In this document: one piece after another, positions 29,405-37,984 of the stretch
Layout of the letters: every line of letters starts with the position of its first letter
How positions within the stretch are numbered: position 1 is the stretch's first letter
Assembly (NCBI GenBank): GCA_963710135.1
Contig: CAVPYY010000006.1
Span: forward strand, 1,178,001 to 1,242,000
DNA length: 64,000 nt
From: SG8-30 sp963710135
GTDB taxonomy: Bacteria > Pseudomonadota > Gammaproteobacteria > Steroidobacterales > Steroidobacteraceae
Direction of reading: 5' to 3'
Notes under the pieces: generated by a model
The model's input: only the letters and a program-made list of their open reading frames with translations
Database searches by the model: none
Told to the model about the DNA's origin: nothing
Made by a program: the position numbers and the translations under genes

Positions 29405-30080
29405 ATGCAGATTCGCGACTGGCCGGCGGGCGAGCGCCCGCGGGAACGACTGTTGACCCACGGGCCCGGCACCCTGTCGGAGGCCGAACTGCTGGCCGTC
29501 GTGCTGCGCCACGGCGGGCGCGGCGAGAGCGCGGTCGACCTCGCGCGGGCGCTGCTGGCCGACTTCGGCTCATTGCGCGCGCTGCTTGTCGGCCGACCGC
29601 CGCGAGGCCTGCCGACGCCGCGGCCTCGGGCCGGCCCGCTGGGCGGAGCTGCAGGCGGCACTGGAACTCGTGCGGCGCCACCATCTCGAGCGGCTGCGCC
29701 ACGGCCCGTCGCTGACGAGCCCCCGCGCGGCGCGCGACTTCCTGGTGGCGCGGCTGCGCGACCGCGACCAGGAGGTGTTCTGCTGCCTGTTCCTCGACAG
29801 CCGCCACCGGCTGATCGCCTTCGAGGAGCTGTTCGACGGCACCATCGACGGCGCCAGCGTGCACCCGCGCGAGGTCGTCAAGCAGGCGCTGCGGCGCAAC
29901 GCCAGCGCCGTGATCCTGGCGCACAATCATCCCTCGGGAGTCGCCGAGCCCAGCCAGGCCGACGAGATCATCACCGTCCGCCTGCGGGACGCGCTGGCGC
30001 TGGTCGACATCCGCGTGCTCGACCACCTGATCGTCGGCGACGGCACCTGCAGCTCGCTCGCCGAGCGCGGCGTACTGTGA
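29405..30080 (+). CDS. radC: RadC family JAMM/MPN+ protein, one frameshift
   Basis: Protein of about 224 residues once an extra T near 29592 is removed. The N-terminal helix-hairpin-helix region begins MQIRDWPAGERPRERLL. The C-terminal JAMM metalloprotease-like domain has the metal motif HNHPSGVAEPSQAD. Despite the name its role in DNA repair is not supported in E. coli; function remains open. ATG 29405 is the first Met of the conserved region. It is divergent from coaBC and upstream of rpmB, as in E. coli. Confidence 0.93.
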
Positions 30081-30236
30081 TCCGAGGCCAGGCCGCGCTC
30101 ACAACATATTGTATTTATTGATTTTCCGGGTGATCGGCCACGCCGCGACCGGCTCTGTGTCAGGCCGCCGCGGGACACCCCGGCGCCGCGGCACGTTGTG
30201 CCCGGGCCGCCTTGCCCTGCAACGCATTGGCTGGTC

Positions 30237-30279
30237 TAATATGCGGCTCTTTCAAGGTCCCGGCCGGACGTCGGTCCGG
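30237..30279 (+). promoter_or_regulatory. Likely rpmB-rpmG promoter and leader hairpin
   Basis: A TAATAT hexamer at 30237-30242 is a good -10; a TTGCCC at about 30212 is a poor, widely spaced -35. Downstream the leader carries a perfect hairpin CCGGAC-GTCG-GTCCGG (30264-30279), which might be a site for autogenous control by a ribosomal protein (inference). The 220-base gap after radC holds nothing else that I recognise. Confidence 0.45.
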
Positions 30280-30301
30280 GCGCCATCGCGGAGTGGTTGT
30301 C

Positions 30302-30538
30302 ATGTCACGAGTCTGTCAGGTCACCGGCAAGCGCCCCACGACCGGCAACAAGGTGTCGCATTCGAACATCAAGAAGCGTCGTCGCTTCCTGCCGAACCTG
30401 CACAACCAGCGGTTCTGGGTGGAAGACGAGAAGCGCTGGGTGTCGCTGCGCGTTTCTTCAGCCGGCATGCGCACCATCGAGAAGAAGGGCATCGAAGTGG
30501 TGCTCGCCGAGTTGCGTGCCGCCGGACAGAAGGTCTGA
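30302..30538 (+). CDS. rpmB: 50S ribosomal protein L28
   Basis: Large-subunit ribosomal protein of 78 residues. MSRVCQVTGKRPTTGNKVSH and the basic IKKRRRFLPNLHNQRFWV are the L28 signature. ATG 30302 gives the standard mature start. No CxxC zinc pair is present: only Cys5 is seen, so this is the zinc-free form. The L33 gene follows after 14 bp in the usual operon. Confidence 0.97.
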   Translation: MSRVCQVTGKRPTTGNKVSHSNIKKRRRFLPNLHNQRFWVEDEKRWVSLRVSSAGMRTIEKKGIEVVLAELRAAGQKV

Positions 30539-30552
30539 GGGAGGACTGAGCC

Positions 30553-30708
30553 ATGCGTGACAAGATCAAGCTCGTATCCAGCGCCGGCACCGGGCACTTC
30601 TACACGACCACCAAGAACAAGCGCCTGCACCCGGAGAAGATGGAGGTCAAGAAGTTCGACCCCGTCGTCCGCAAGCACGTTGCTTACAAGGAAGGCAAGA
30701 TCAAGTAG
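30553..30708 (+). CDS. rpmG: 50S ribosomal protein L33
   Basis: Large-subunit ribosomal protein of 51 residues, starting MRDKIKLVSSAGTGHFYTTT and ending KHVAYKEGKIK. The HFYTTTKNKR motif is diagnostic. The four zinc Cys are absent (zinc-independent type). GGGAGGACTGAGCC precedes the ATG at 30553. It is co-transcribed with rpmB and followed by an intrinsic terminator. Confidence 0.97.
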   Translation: MRDKIKLVSSAGTGHFYTTTKNKRLHPEKMEVKKFDPVVRKHVAYKEGKIK

Positions 30709-30735
30709 GCGTCACTGGCGCGCTTGATCTTCAGA

Positions 30736-30763
30736 AAGGCCCGTCCAGCGACGGGCCTTTTTT
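30736..30763 (+). terminator. Rho-independent terminator of rpmB-rpmG
   Basis: Perfect 10-bp stem AAGGCCCGTC-CAGC-GACGGGCCTT followed by T6 (30758-30763), 27 bases after the rpmG stop. It is the clearest intrinsic terminator in the window. mutM begins 13 bases further on, so mutM needs its own promoter or readthrough. Confidence 0.92.
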
Positions 30764-30776
30764 GCTGGAGGGACCG

Positions 30777-31595
30777 TTGCCGGAACTCCCGGAAGTCGAG
30801 ACCACCTGCCGCGGCATCGCGCCCTCACTGGTCGGGCACCGCATCGTCGCGGCGGTCGTGCGCGAACGGCGCCTGCGCTGGGCGCTGCCCCGGGATTTCG
30901 AGCGCTCGCTCGCCGGCCGCACGGTGCGCCGGGTTCGCCGTCGCGCGAAGTACATCCTGATCGACACCGACGGCGGCACGTTGATCGCGCACCTCGGCAT
31001 GTCCGGCAGCCTGCGCGTGCTCACCGCCGACACGCCTAGCCCTCGCGCACGATCATGTCGACCTCGTCCTGGACTCCGGCCGGATCGTTCGCTTCAACGA
31101 TCCCCGGCGTTTCGGCAGCCTGCACTGGGCGAGCGGCGATCCGGCCGCCCACCCGCTGCTGGCCGCCCTCGGCCCGGAACCGCTCGGCAGCGACTTCGAC
31201 GGCGGAGTACCTGTGGCGACGCGCGCGTGGGCGCAGCCGTGGCGGTCAAGCTGTTCATCATGAACGCGCAGATCGTGGTGGGCGTCGGCAACATCTACGC
31301 CAGCGAGGCGCTGTTTCGCGCCGGCATCCGGCCGGGCACGCAGGCCCGGCGCGTAAGCCGCGCGCGGATGGAGGAGCTTGCTCGAGCGATCCGCGCAGTG
31401 CTGGGCGAGGCGATCGAGGTCGGCGGCACGACGCTGCGCGACTACGTGAACCCGGACGGCACGCCGGGCTACTTCCGCCAGCGGCTGTTCGTGTACGAAC
31501 GCGCGGGCGAGCCATGCCGCCGCTGCCGCTCGCCGGTGCGCCACCTCGTGCAGGGCCAGCGCTCGACGTACTACTGCCCGACCTGCCAGCACTAA
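30777..31595 (+). CDS. mutM: Formamidopyrimidine-DNA glycosylase (Fpg), two compensating frameshifts
   Basis: Removes 8-oxoguanine and FaPy lesions. After fMet removal the N-terminus is PELPEVETT, with Pro as the catalytic nucleophile. The start is TTG at 30777 with a strong GGAGGGA six bases upstream; no ATG fits. AHLGMSG, the H2TH segment QIVVGVGNIYASEALFRAGI and the C-terminal zinc finger (CRRC and CPTCQH) are in frame. Between about 31040 and 31215 the reading moves to another frame (DPRRFGSLHWASGD) and back. Corrected length is about 272 residues. Confidence 0.94.
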   Translation: MPELPEVETTCRGIAPSLVGHRIVAAVVRERRLRWALPRDFERSLAGRTVRRVRRRAKYILIDTDGGTLIAHLGMSGSLRVLTADTPSPRARSCRPRPGLRPDRSLQRSPAFRQPALGERRSGRPPAAGRPRPGTARQRLRRRSTCGDARVGAAVAVKLFIMNAQIVVGVGNIYASEALFRAGIRPGTQARRVSRARMEELARAIRAVLGEAIEVGGTTLRDYVNPDGTPGYFRQRLFVYERAGEPCRRCRSPVRHLVQGQRSTYYCPTCQH

Positions 31596-31598
31596 GCC

Positions 31599-31918
31599 GG
31601 GGACTGTCCCCCTGACGCGGCGCTGACGCGGGGACTGTCCCCGCAGGGGACTGTCCCCGTTGTGGCCCCGTTGTGCCACCCGTCGCGGCACCCCGCGGCA
31701 CGGCTGAGCTACGCGGGTCTCTCTACTCCTGTAGAGCCTCTTGCTCGCTCCGCCGAGCCAAAGTCGCTCGCAAGAGGCCTACAGTCGTCCTCGACCCGCG
31801 GGGACTGGCACCGCAGTCTCAAGGCTCCCTGCGGCACGGCCGTGCCAGCGGTGCCTGTCCCCTCCGTATCGAGGCTCAACGAATCAGGCGCAAGCGCCGC
31901 AGGCGCGCGAAGACGACC
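31599..31918 (+). repeat. Composite REP-like element, copy A
   Basis: This fills the 325-base gap between mutM and fbpC. Three GGGGACTGTCCCC units (31599-31611, 31630-31642, 31646-31658) precede a segment at 31670-31918 nearly identical to copy B. The core hairpin is 31712-31800: outer arms CGCGGGTC/GACCCGCG, then a 15-bp stem CTGTAG-GCCTCTTGC / GCAAGAGGC-CTACAG with one bulged A (31735), and a 25-nt loop. A second hairpin runs from GGGGACTGGCACCGC (31800-31814) to GCGGTGCCTGTCCCC (31848-31862). The element begins 4 nt after the mutM stop and ends 2 nt before the fbpC stop. Confidence 0.92.
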
Positions 31919-31920
31919 GT

Positions 31921-32964
31921 TCAGCCGCAGCGCGGGAAGACCACGAGGTGGCGCGCCTCCATGCGCAGGCCCATCTCCGAGCCGACTTCGTGATTCTCGT
32001 GGCTCGGCACCATGGCGAGCACGGTGTCGCCGCTCGGCAAGGCCAGCGTGTAGAGGAACTGCTCGCCGCGGAAGCAGCGATCCCGGACCCGGGCGCGCAA
32101 CGCGCTGGCCGAGTCTGCGACGACGTCATCAGGACGCAGCAGCAATTCCACCGGCGTCCCGACTGCGAGCGAGCTGGTGAGCTCGCCGCGCACCGGCCCG
32201 AGCTCCGTCTGCACACGCCCCTCGCCCGCCACGGTGCCAGCTATGAACGTTCCCTCACCGACGAAGTCCGCCACGAACCGCGACGCCGGCGCATGATAGA
32301 TCTGCCAGGCGCTGTCCCACTGCTCCAGCCTGCCCGCACGCATCACGCCGATCCGGTCGGCCAGCGCGAAGGCCTCCTGCTGGTCATGGGTTACCAGCAA
32401 AGCGGTCGCGCCCTCCGCGCGCAAGGCGTTGCGCACATCGGCGGCGAGCCGGCGGCGCACGTCGGTATCGAGGTTGGAGAACGGCTCATCCATCAACACC
32501 AGCCGCGGGCGCGGCGCGAGGGCGCGCGCCAGCGCCACGCGCTGCTGCTGTCCGCCGGAGAGTTCGTCCGGGTACCGTGCCCCCTGGCGCGCGAGTCCGA
32601 CCAGCCCGAGCAGCTCGCTGACGCGGGCATCGCGCTCGGCCCGCGACAGGGCGCCGAGCCCGAAGGCGATGTTGCCGGCGGCGGTGAGATGCGGGAACAA
32701 CGCGAAGTCCTGGAACACCATGCCGATATGACGGCGCTCTGGCGGCACGACCTGCCCGTTGCCCACGAGCAATTCATCGCCGGCGCGGATCTCGCCGGCA
32801 TCCGGCGTTTCGAAGCCCGCGATGCAACGCAGCGCGGTCGTCTTGCCGCAGCCGCTCGGGCCGAGCAGGCAGCCGATCTCGCCGGCCTCGAGCGCGAAGC
32901 TCAGCCCGTCGAGCGCCGGAATGCCGGGGAACGAGCGGGCAAGCCCGCTAACCTCGAGCCGCAT
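31921..32964 (-). CDS. fbpC: Ferric iron ABC transporter ATP-binding protein
   Basis: Cytoplasmic ATPase of 347 residues in a Fe3+ importer. Walker A GPSGCGKTT, Q-loop FQDFALFPH, signature LSGGQQQR, Walker B VLMDEPFSNLD and the switch His in VTHDQQEAFAL are intact. The C-terminal 110 residues form the regulatory TOBE/FbpC-type domain. The start overlaps the end of fbpB by 17 bp. A gene order of A-B-C behind a Fur box supports iron rather than thiamine or putrescine as substrate. Confidence 0.92.
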   Translation of the reverse strand: MRLEVSGLARSFPGIPALDGLSFALEAGEIGCLLGPSGCGKTTALRCIAGFETPDAGEIRAGDELLVGNGQVVPPERRHIGMVFQDFALFPHLTAAGNIAFGLGALSRAERDARVSELLGLVGLARQGARYPDELSGGQQQRVALARALAPRPRLVLMDEPFSNLDTDVRRRLAADVRNALRAEGATALLVTHDQQEAFALADRIGVMRAGRLEQWDSAWQIYHAPASRFVADFVGEGTFIAGTVAGEGRVQTELGPVRGELTSSLAVGTPVELLLRPDDVVADSASALRARVRDRCFRGEQFLYTLALPSGDTVLAMVPSHENHEVGSEMGLRMEARHLVVFPRCG

Positions 32965-34559
32965 GCTCGATCCTCCGCGTCAGCAACCACACCGGCAGGA
33001 GACCGGCCATGGCGATCACGATCGACGGCAGCGCGGCGCGCTGCCATTCACCCTCGGCGGTCATTTCGAACACGCGCACGGCCAGGGTGTCCCAGCCAAA
33101 GGGCCGCGCCATCAGGGTAATGGGCATTTCCTTCATCACGTCGACGAACACCAGCAGCAGCGCGGTGCCGAGACCGGCACGCAGCAGCGGCAGGTGCACC
33201 CGGCGCAGCACGTCGGCAGCCCCTGCGCCGAGACTGCGCGCGGCGTCTTCGAGACTGGGGCGGATCCGGGTCAGCGCTCCCTCGACAGGCCCGTGGGCCA
33301 CGGCGAGAAAGCGGGCAACGTAGCCCATCAGCAAGGCGAGCACCGTGCCCTGCAACCACAGGCCGTCGTTGCCGAACAGCGCTGCACCGGCGTCATCGAC
33401 CGCGGCGAGCGCGCTGACCACCCCGACGGCCAGCACCGCGCCCGGGCAATGCGTAGCCGAGGGTCGCCATGCGGGCAGCCGCCCGGGCCGGCACTCCAGG
33501 CGCGAGGCGCGTCGCGTAGGCGAGCACCAGCGCCAGCGCGGCGGCGCTGGCAGCGGCCATCATGGCCAGGGCGAGCGTCCGGCCGGCGTAGCCCCAGTAG
33601 CGCGGCCCCAGGTCCGAGGGCGCCACCTCGACCGCCCAGCCGGTCAGCACGGCGCCCGGCAGCAGGAAGCCGAGCGCCAGGGCGCCGGTCGCGGCGGCTA
33701 CGGCAGCCGCCGCAGGCAGACCGGACAGTCGCAGGCGCGGCAGGCTGCGTGCCGACGCGTCCGCCGTGGCGTAGCGCGCGCGGCCGCGGACCAGGCGCTC
33801 GGCCGCGAGCATGGCGACGACGGCGCCGAGCAGCAGCATCGCCAGCAGCAAGGCCGTCTCGATGGAGAACAGGCCGTACCAGGACTTGTAGATGGCCGTG
33901 GTGAACGTGTCGTAGTTGAATACCGATACGGCGCCGAAGTCCGCCAGCGTCTCCATCGCCACCAGCGCGCCGCCCGCCGCGAGCCACGGCCGCGCCAGCG
34001 GCAAGCCCACCCGCCAGAAGCTCTGCCAGGGACCGAGGCCGAGCGAGCGGGCGGCTTCCAGCACCCGCCGGCCGTGGGTGAGGAAGGCGCCGCGGGCCAG
34101 CAGATACACGTACGGATACAGCGCCAGCGACAGCACGGCGACCACGCCGCCGGTCGAGCGGATCGGCGGCAGTGCAAAGCCGGCGCCGAACCAGTCGCGC
34201 AGGGTGCTGGGCACCGGTCCAGCGTAGTCGAGCGTCGCCACTGCGACGAAGGCGATCACGTAGGCGGGCATCGCCATCGGCAGCAGCAGCGCCCAGGCGA
34301 AGAACGCGCGTCCGGGGAACTCACAGGCCGTGGTGATCCACGCCAGGGCCGTGCCGATCACCAGCGACAGTGTCACGACGCCGGCCAGCAGGATGGCGGT
34401 GTTGGCGATGACGTCCGGCAGCACGTAGGCGCGCAGGTGCGCCCACAAGGCGGCATCCGCGGCCAGCGCACCGTGCGCGAGCGACGACAGCACGGCCAGC
34501 ATCGGCAGCGCGACCAGCGCCGCGGCGCCGATCGCCATGCCCCTCGCCGTCACGCTCAT
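32948..34559 (-). CDS. fbpB: Ferric iron ABC transporter permease, one frameshift
   Basis: Inner-membrane permease of about 536 residues with two fused halves and about 12 TM segments, as in FbpB/SfuB/AfuB. Each half has an EAA-type loop (RVLEAARSLGLGPWQSFWRV; SLEDAARSLGAGAADVLRRV). Near 33446 one G too many in CCCGGGCGCGG breaks the frame between GYALPG and AVLAVGVVSALAAV. Start ATG 34559. It lies between the binding protein and ATPase genes on the same strand. Confidence 0.92.
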
Positions 34560-34587
34560 GCTGTCGCAGCACCCGTGCGCGGAGGGT

Positions 34588-35613
34588 TCATTTCCAGGCG
34601 GCCCGGTCCATCAGCCGCACCGCCGCCGGCTGCAGCTCGCCGGCCTTGCCGACATTGACGACGTTCTGCCGGAACTCGCCCCAGGCGGCCACGACCGGCA
34701 CGGCGGGCACCGCCGGATTGGCCGGATACTCGAAGTTCGCGCCGGCGAAGCGTGCCTGGATGTCCGGGGTGGCGAGCCACTCGAGGAACCGCGCTGCCTC
34801 GGCCGCATTGGGCGCGTGGCGGGTGATGCCGGCGCCGGAGATGTTCACGTGCACGCCGGCGCCCTGCTGGTCGGCCCAGAAAATGCCGACCGGCAGGTCG
34901 GGCTGTTCGCTCTGCAGCCGCCCGAGGTAATAGCTATTGACGATGCCGACGTCGCACTGGCCGGCAGCGATCGCCTTGATGAGCAGCGTGTCGTTGGAGA
35001 ATGGCGCGGTGGCGAGGTTGGCCACCCAGCCGCGCACCACGTTCTCGGTGGCGCTTTCGCCCAGCTCGGCGATCAACACTGCGACCAGCGACTGGTTGTA
35101 CACGTGCTTGCCGCTGCGCAGGCACAACCGCCCTTTCCAGGACGGATCGGCGAGCGCCGCGTAGGTCGAAAGCTCCTCCGGCCGGACCCGCTCCGTCGAG
35201 TAGACGATGGTGCGCGCCCGCACGGCCAGCCCGAACCAGTGCCCGGCCGGATCGCGCAGGTGCGCCGGAATGGCGGCCTCGAGTGACTCGGAGCGCAGGG
35301 TCCGCAGCAGCCCGGCCGACTGCGCACGCCACAGGTCCCCGGCATCCACCGTGATCAGCACGTCAGCCGGTGAGCGCCGGCCTTCCGCCCGCAGTCTCTG
35401 CACGAGCGGCGCGCCGTCATCGGTGACGAAGCGCACCTCGACGCCGCGCTCGCGGCCGTACTCGGAGAAGAGTTCCTCGACCAGCTGATACTTGCGCGCC
35501 GTGTAGACGACCAGTGAGTCGGACCCGGCCGCCGCGATCGGCACGGCAGCGAGAATCGTGGCGCAAAGGACCGGTAGCAGGGCCATGACCCTGCTGCTTG
35601 AGAGATTCGACAT
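34588..35613 (-). CDS. fbpA: Ferric iron-binding periplasmic protein
   Basis: Periplasmic Fe3+ receptor of 341 residues. Residues 1-29 are a Sec signal peptide (ATILAAVPIAAAG). VVYTARKYQLVEELFSEYGR opens the mature fold typical of the family; the tyrosine-pair iron ligands are likely those in IVNSYYLGRLQ near residue 225. It is the first gene of fbpABC, with a Fur box just upstream at 35633-35651. Putrescine-like receptors are more distant in sequence. Confidence 0.92.
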   Translation of the reverse strand: MSNLSSSRVMALLPVLCATILAAVPIAAAGSDSLVVYTARKYQLVEELFSEYGRERGVEVRFVTDDGAPLVQRLRAEGRRSPADVLITVDAGDLWRAQSAGLLRTLRSESLEAAIPAHLRDPAGHWFGLAVRARTIVYSTERVRPEELSTYAALADPSWKGRLCLRSGKHVYNQSLVAVLIAELGESATENVVRGWVANLATAPFSNDTLLIKAIAAGQCDVGIVNSYYLGRLQSEQPDLPVGIFWADQQGAGVHVNISGAGITRHAPNAAEAARFLEWLATPDIQARFAGANFEYPANPAVPAVPVVAAWGEFRQNVVNVGKAGELQPAAVRLMDRAAWK

Positions 35614-35632
35614 GAAAGCTCCGCCTCTAAAT

Positions 35633-35651
35633 GCGAATGACTCTCATTATC
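35633..35651 (-). promoter_or_regulatory. Fur box upstream of fbpA
   Basis: Read on the minus strand the site is GATAATGAGAGTCATTCGC, matching 14 of 19 positions of the Fur consensus GATAATGATAATCATTATC. The inner dyad is AATGA-3-TCATT. It lies about 20 bases upstream of the fbpA start, where bound Fe-Fur would block transcription. This supports iron repression of fbpABC. Confidence 0.85.
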
Positions 35652-35699
35652 GTGGGTATCCAGCGCCACGGCAAGGCCCGGTACGCCGCCCGGGGCTGC

Positions 35700-36812
35700 T
35701 CAGCTGGAGACTTCGATCCGGTTCCTGCCCGCCGCTTTGGCCCGGTACAAGGCCGCGTCGGCCTCGGCCAGCAGGCGGTCGGCCTGCGCCTTCAGGTCGG
35801 CCCCGGCTGCCGCCGGCCCGGTCGCAGCGATCCCGATCGACAGGGTTACCGGACGCGACAGGCCCGCCCCGAGGTCGACCGGCGTGGCCGTCACCGTGCG
35901 CTGGATGCGCTCGGCCAGGTGCTGCGCGTCGGCCAGCGCCGCACCCGGCAGCAGCACCGCGAACTCGTCGCCGCCAAAACGGGCCGCGGCGTCGCTGGCG
36001 CGGATCTGCGACTCGATCCGGACCGCCAGTTCACGAATGGCGGCGTCGCCGCCGAGATGGCCGCAGCTGTCGTTGAGTTCCTTGAAATTGTCGAGATCCA
36101 TCATCAGCAGCGAGACCGTGTCGGCGGTGCGCTGCGCCCGCGCCAGTTCCTCGCGCAGGCGCGATGCCAGGTAGCGGCGGTTGTGCCAGCCGGTGAGGTA
36201 GTCGGTCATCCCGGCGCGCAGCAGCTGGGCACGGTTGCAGGTGTTCTCGAGGGCGAACGCCACGATGATGCCGAGATGAACCTGGAAGTCGGTTTCGTGG
36301 TGGCGGGTATAGCGCAGCGGGTCGTTGCTGCCGAGATTGAGCGTGCCGATGAGCTTCCCGGACCGGACCAGCGGCAGGATCGCGAGGCTGCCGAGGGCCG
36401 CGCTGCCCGGGAACAGCAAGCGGTGGTCCGGGCGCGAGTAGGGGCCGAGCCAGGGTCGCGCCAGGGTGCGCATCTGCGGCGCCAGCGACACGACGTGGTC
36501 GGTAAAGATCACCCCGGGGAAGCGGTCGGGAGCATGCCCGTCGCCGAGCAGCAGGTGACGGATGACGTGCTGCGGATCCTCGAGCGCCAGCGTTACCGCA
36601 TCGAGGCCCCAGCTCCTCCCGAGGCCACCGACGACCAGGTCGAGCAGCTCGGGCAGTGTCGCGGCGCTCAGTACCTCGCGTTCCCGGTCCATCATCTTGC
36701 GAAAGATCTCCTCGTTGCGACGGGCCTCTTCCGCCATGGATCGCATCTGGCTGCGCAGCACCGCGGGGTCTTCGGTGCGCAGGTCGAGCGCATCGCGGGG
36801 CCGGTTGGTCAT
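35700..36812 (-). CDS. Diguanylate cyclase with N-terminal DUF484/GAF-like domain
   Basis: Cytosolic c-di-GMP synthase of 370 residues. Residues 15-195 resemble DUF484 (MRSMAEEARRNEEIFRKMMD, then a GAF-like fold). Residues 205-370 are GGDEF, with the intact active-site motif RFGGDEFAVLLPG. An RxxD inhibitory site is not obvious. ATG 36812 overlaps the tyrA stop as ATGA; the longer open frame upstream is a chance fusion with a tyrA fragment. No TM segments are seen, so the signal sensed is probably cytosolic. Confidence 0.9.
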   Translation of the reverse strand: MTNRPRDALDLRTEDPAVLRSQMRSMAEEARRNEEIFRKMMDREREVLSAATLPELLDLVVGGLGRSWGLDAVTLALEDPQHVIRHLLLGDGHAPDRFPGVIFTDHVVSLAPQMRTLARPWLGPYSRPDHRLLFPGSAALGSLAILPLVRSGKLIGTLNLGSNDPLRYTRHHETDFQVHLGIIVAFALENTCNRAQLLRAGMTDYLTGWHNRRYLASRLREELARAQRTADTVSLLMMDLDNFKELNDSCGHLGGDAAIRELAVRIESQIRASDAAARFGGDEFAVLLPGAALADAQHLAERIQRTVTATPVDLGAGLSRPVTLSIGIAATGPAAAGADLKAQADRLLAEADAALYRAKAAGRNRIEVSS

Positions 36813-37914
36813 GCCGGGCGCGCCGCGGCGCGGTCCTCGAAGTAGCTGTGACCCTTGCGCATGAGCCGGGCGAAGCCGTCCGCGTCGCCGCCGCGGACGA
36901 GTTCGCGAATCTGCTGCACCGCCGCGCCCAGCGCCTCGATGGACTCCGCGCCGTATTCGTTCAGCGACTGGATCTCGAAGTACAGCGCCGGGCTCTCGGC
37001 GGCCACCCGGGTGGCGACGTCGAGTTGCGCGTCGAAGGTGGTGCTCGACAGCCGCGCCAGGCGCGGCGCCGCCTCGCCGCTGTCGGCCAGCGCAGTGAAG
37101 AACGCGATATTGACCGCGTGCGACAGCCCGAGCACGTAGGCCATCAGCCGATCGTGGTCGTCGAGCGTGGTGACGACCTGCTCCACCATGGTCGCCTCGA
37201 ACAAGCCACGCGCCTCCGCCAGCGCCTCCGGCTGGCCGAGGTCGATGTGCAGCACGTGCCGACCCGAGAGCAGCTCGGTGTCCGGGCCGAACATCGGATG
37301 GATCGACGCCACCCTGACACCGCGGGCAACCAGCGCTTCGAGACCCGCTGCGCAGCGGTGTCTTGAGCGAGCCGATGTCGAACACCAGGCCGGCGGGACG
37401 GCGTTCGGCGAGCTCACCGAGCACGGCCGCCGTGGCGCCGAGCGGCGTGGCCACCACGATCAGGTCCTGGTCGAGCTCGAGCGCACGCCAGTCGTCCACG
37501 CGCGGAAATCCGCCGGCCGCCCCGGCCGGGTCCGCGACCTGAACCGCAAAGCCCTGCGAGGCGAGGAACTCCGCGAACCAGCGGCCCATCTTGCCGCTGC
37601 CGCCGATGACCAGCGCGGATCGGCCCGATGCCCCGCCCCTGCGCGGCGACCAGCGCCTGCTCCTGGGTGGTCAGCGAGGATCGGATGAGCAGCCGCAGCA
37701 GCTGTTCCGCGACCGCCGGTGAGACGCCGAGACGCCCGGCACTGGCGCGGGCGTTCAGCAGCACGTCGCGCTCCCGCGCGAAGTCCCGCGTCGGGTGTCC
37801 GGTGGAGCGCTTCACCCGGGCGATGTCCTGTGACAGGCGCTGCCGCTCCGCGACCAGCTCGAGCAGCTCGCCGTCGATCGAGGTCAGCCGTTCGCGCAGC
37901 GCCTTCAGATCCAT
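36809..37914 (-). CDS. tyrA: T-protein: chorismate mutase / prephenate dehydrogenase, two frameshifts
   Basis: Tyrosine pathway, chorismate to prephenate to 4-hydroxyphenylpyruvate. Residues 1-85 are an AroQ chorismate mutase (MDLKALRERLTSIDGELLEL, VKRSTGHPTRDFARERDVL). The NAD-binding dehydrogenase follows with GSGKMGRWFAEFL, then SIHPMFGPDTELLSGRHVL with the catalytic His. Breaks lie near 37635 and 37360. Corrected length is about 367 residues (E. coli TyrA 373). Its stop is coupled to the diguanylate cyclase gene by ATGA. Confidence 0.92.
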
Positions 37915-37984
37915 GCGGGATGCCTATCGGGGCGTGGAGGATGCTCTATTTAGCCGCCCTGCCCGCCGCCTGCAAGCAGCCGGA

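Noticed and set aside
31599..31658. Tandem intrinsic terminators
   Set aside because: The hairpins have 5-bp stems and lack a following T-tract; the same units recur in arrays at other loci, so a repeat family explains them better.
31741..33120. 459-residue plus-strand ORF beginning in the repeat and running over fbpC
   Set aside because: It is antisense to an intact ATPase gene and its composition is that of a shadow frame.
35700..37589. 629-residue minus-strand open frame fusing a dehydrogenase piece to GGDEF
   Set aside because: The middle third is out-of-frame tyrA sequence. The GGDEF protein starts at 36812 with an ATGA overlap.
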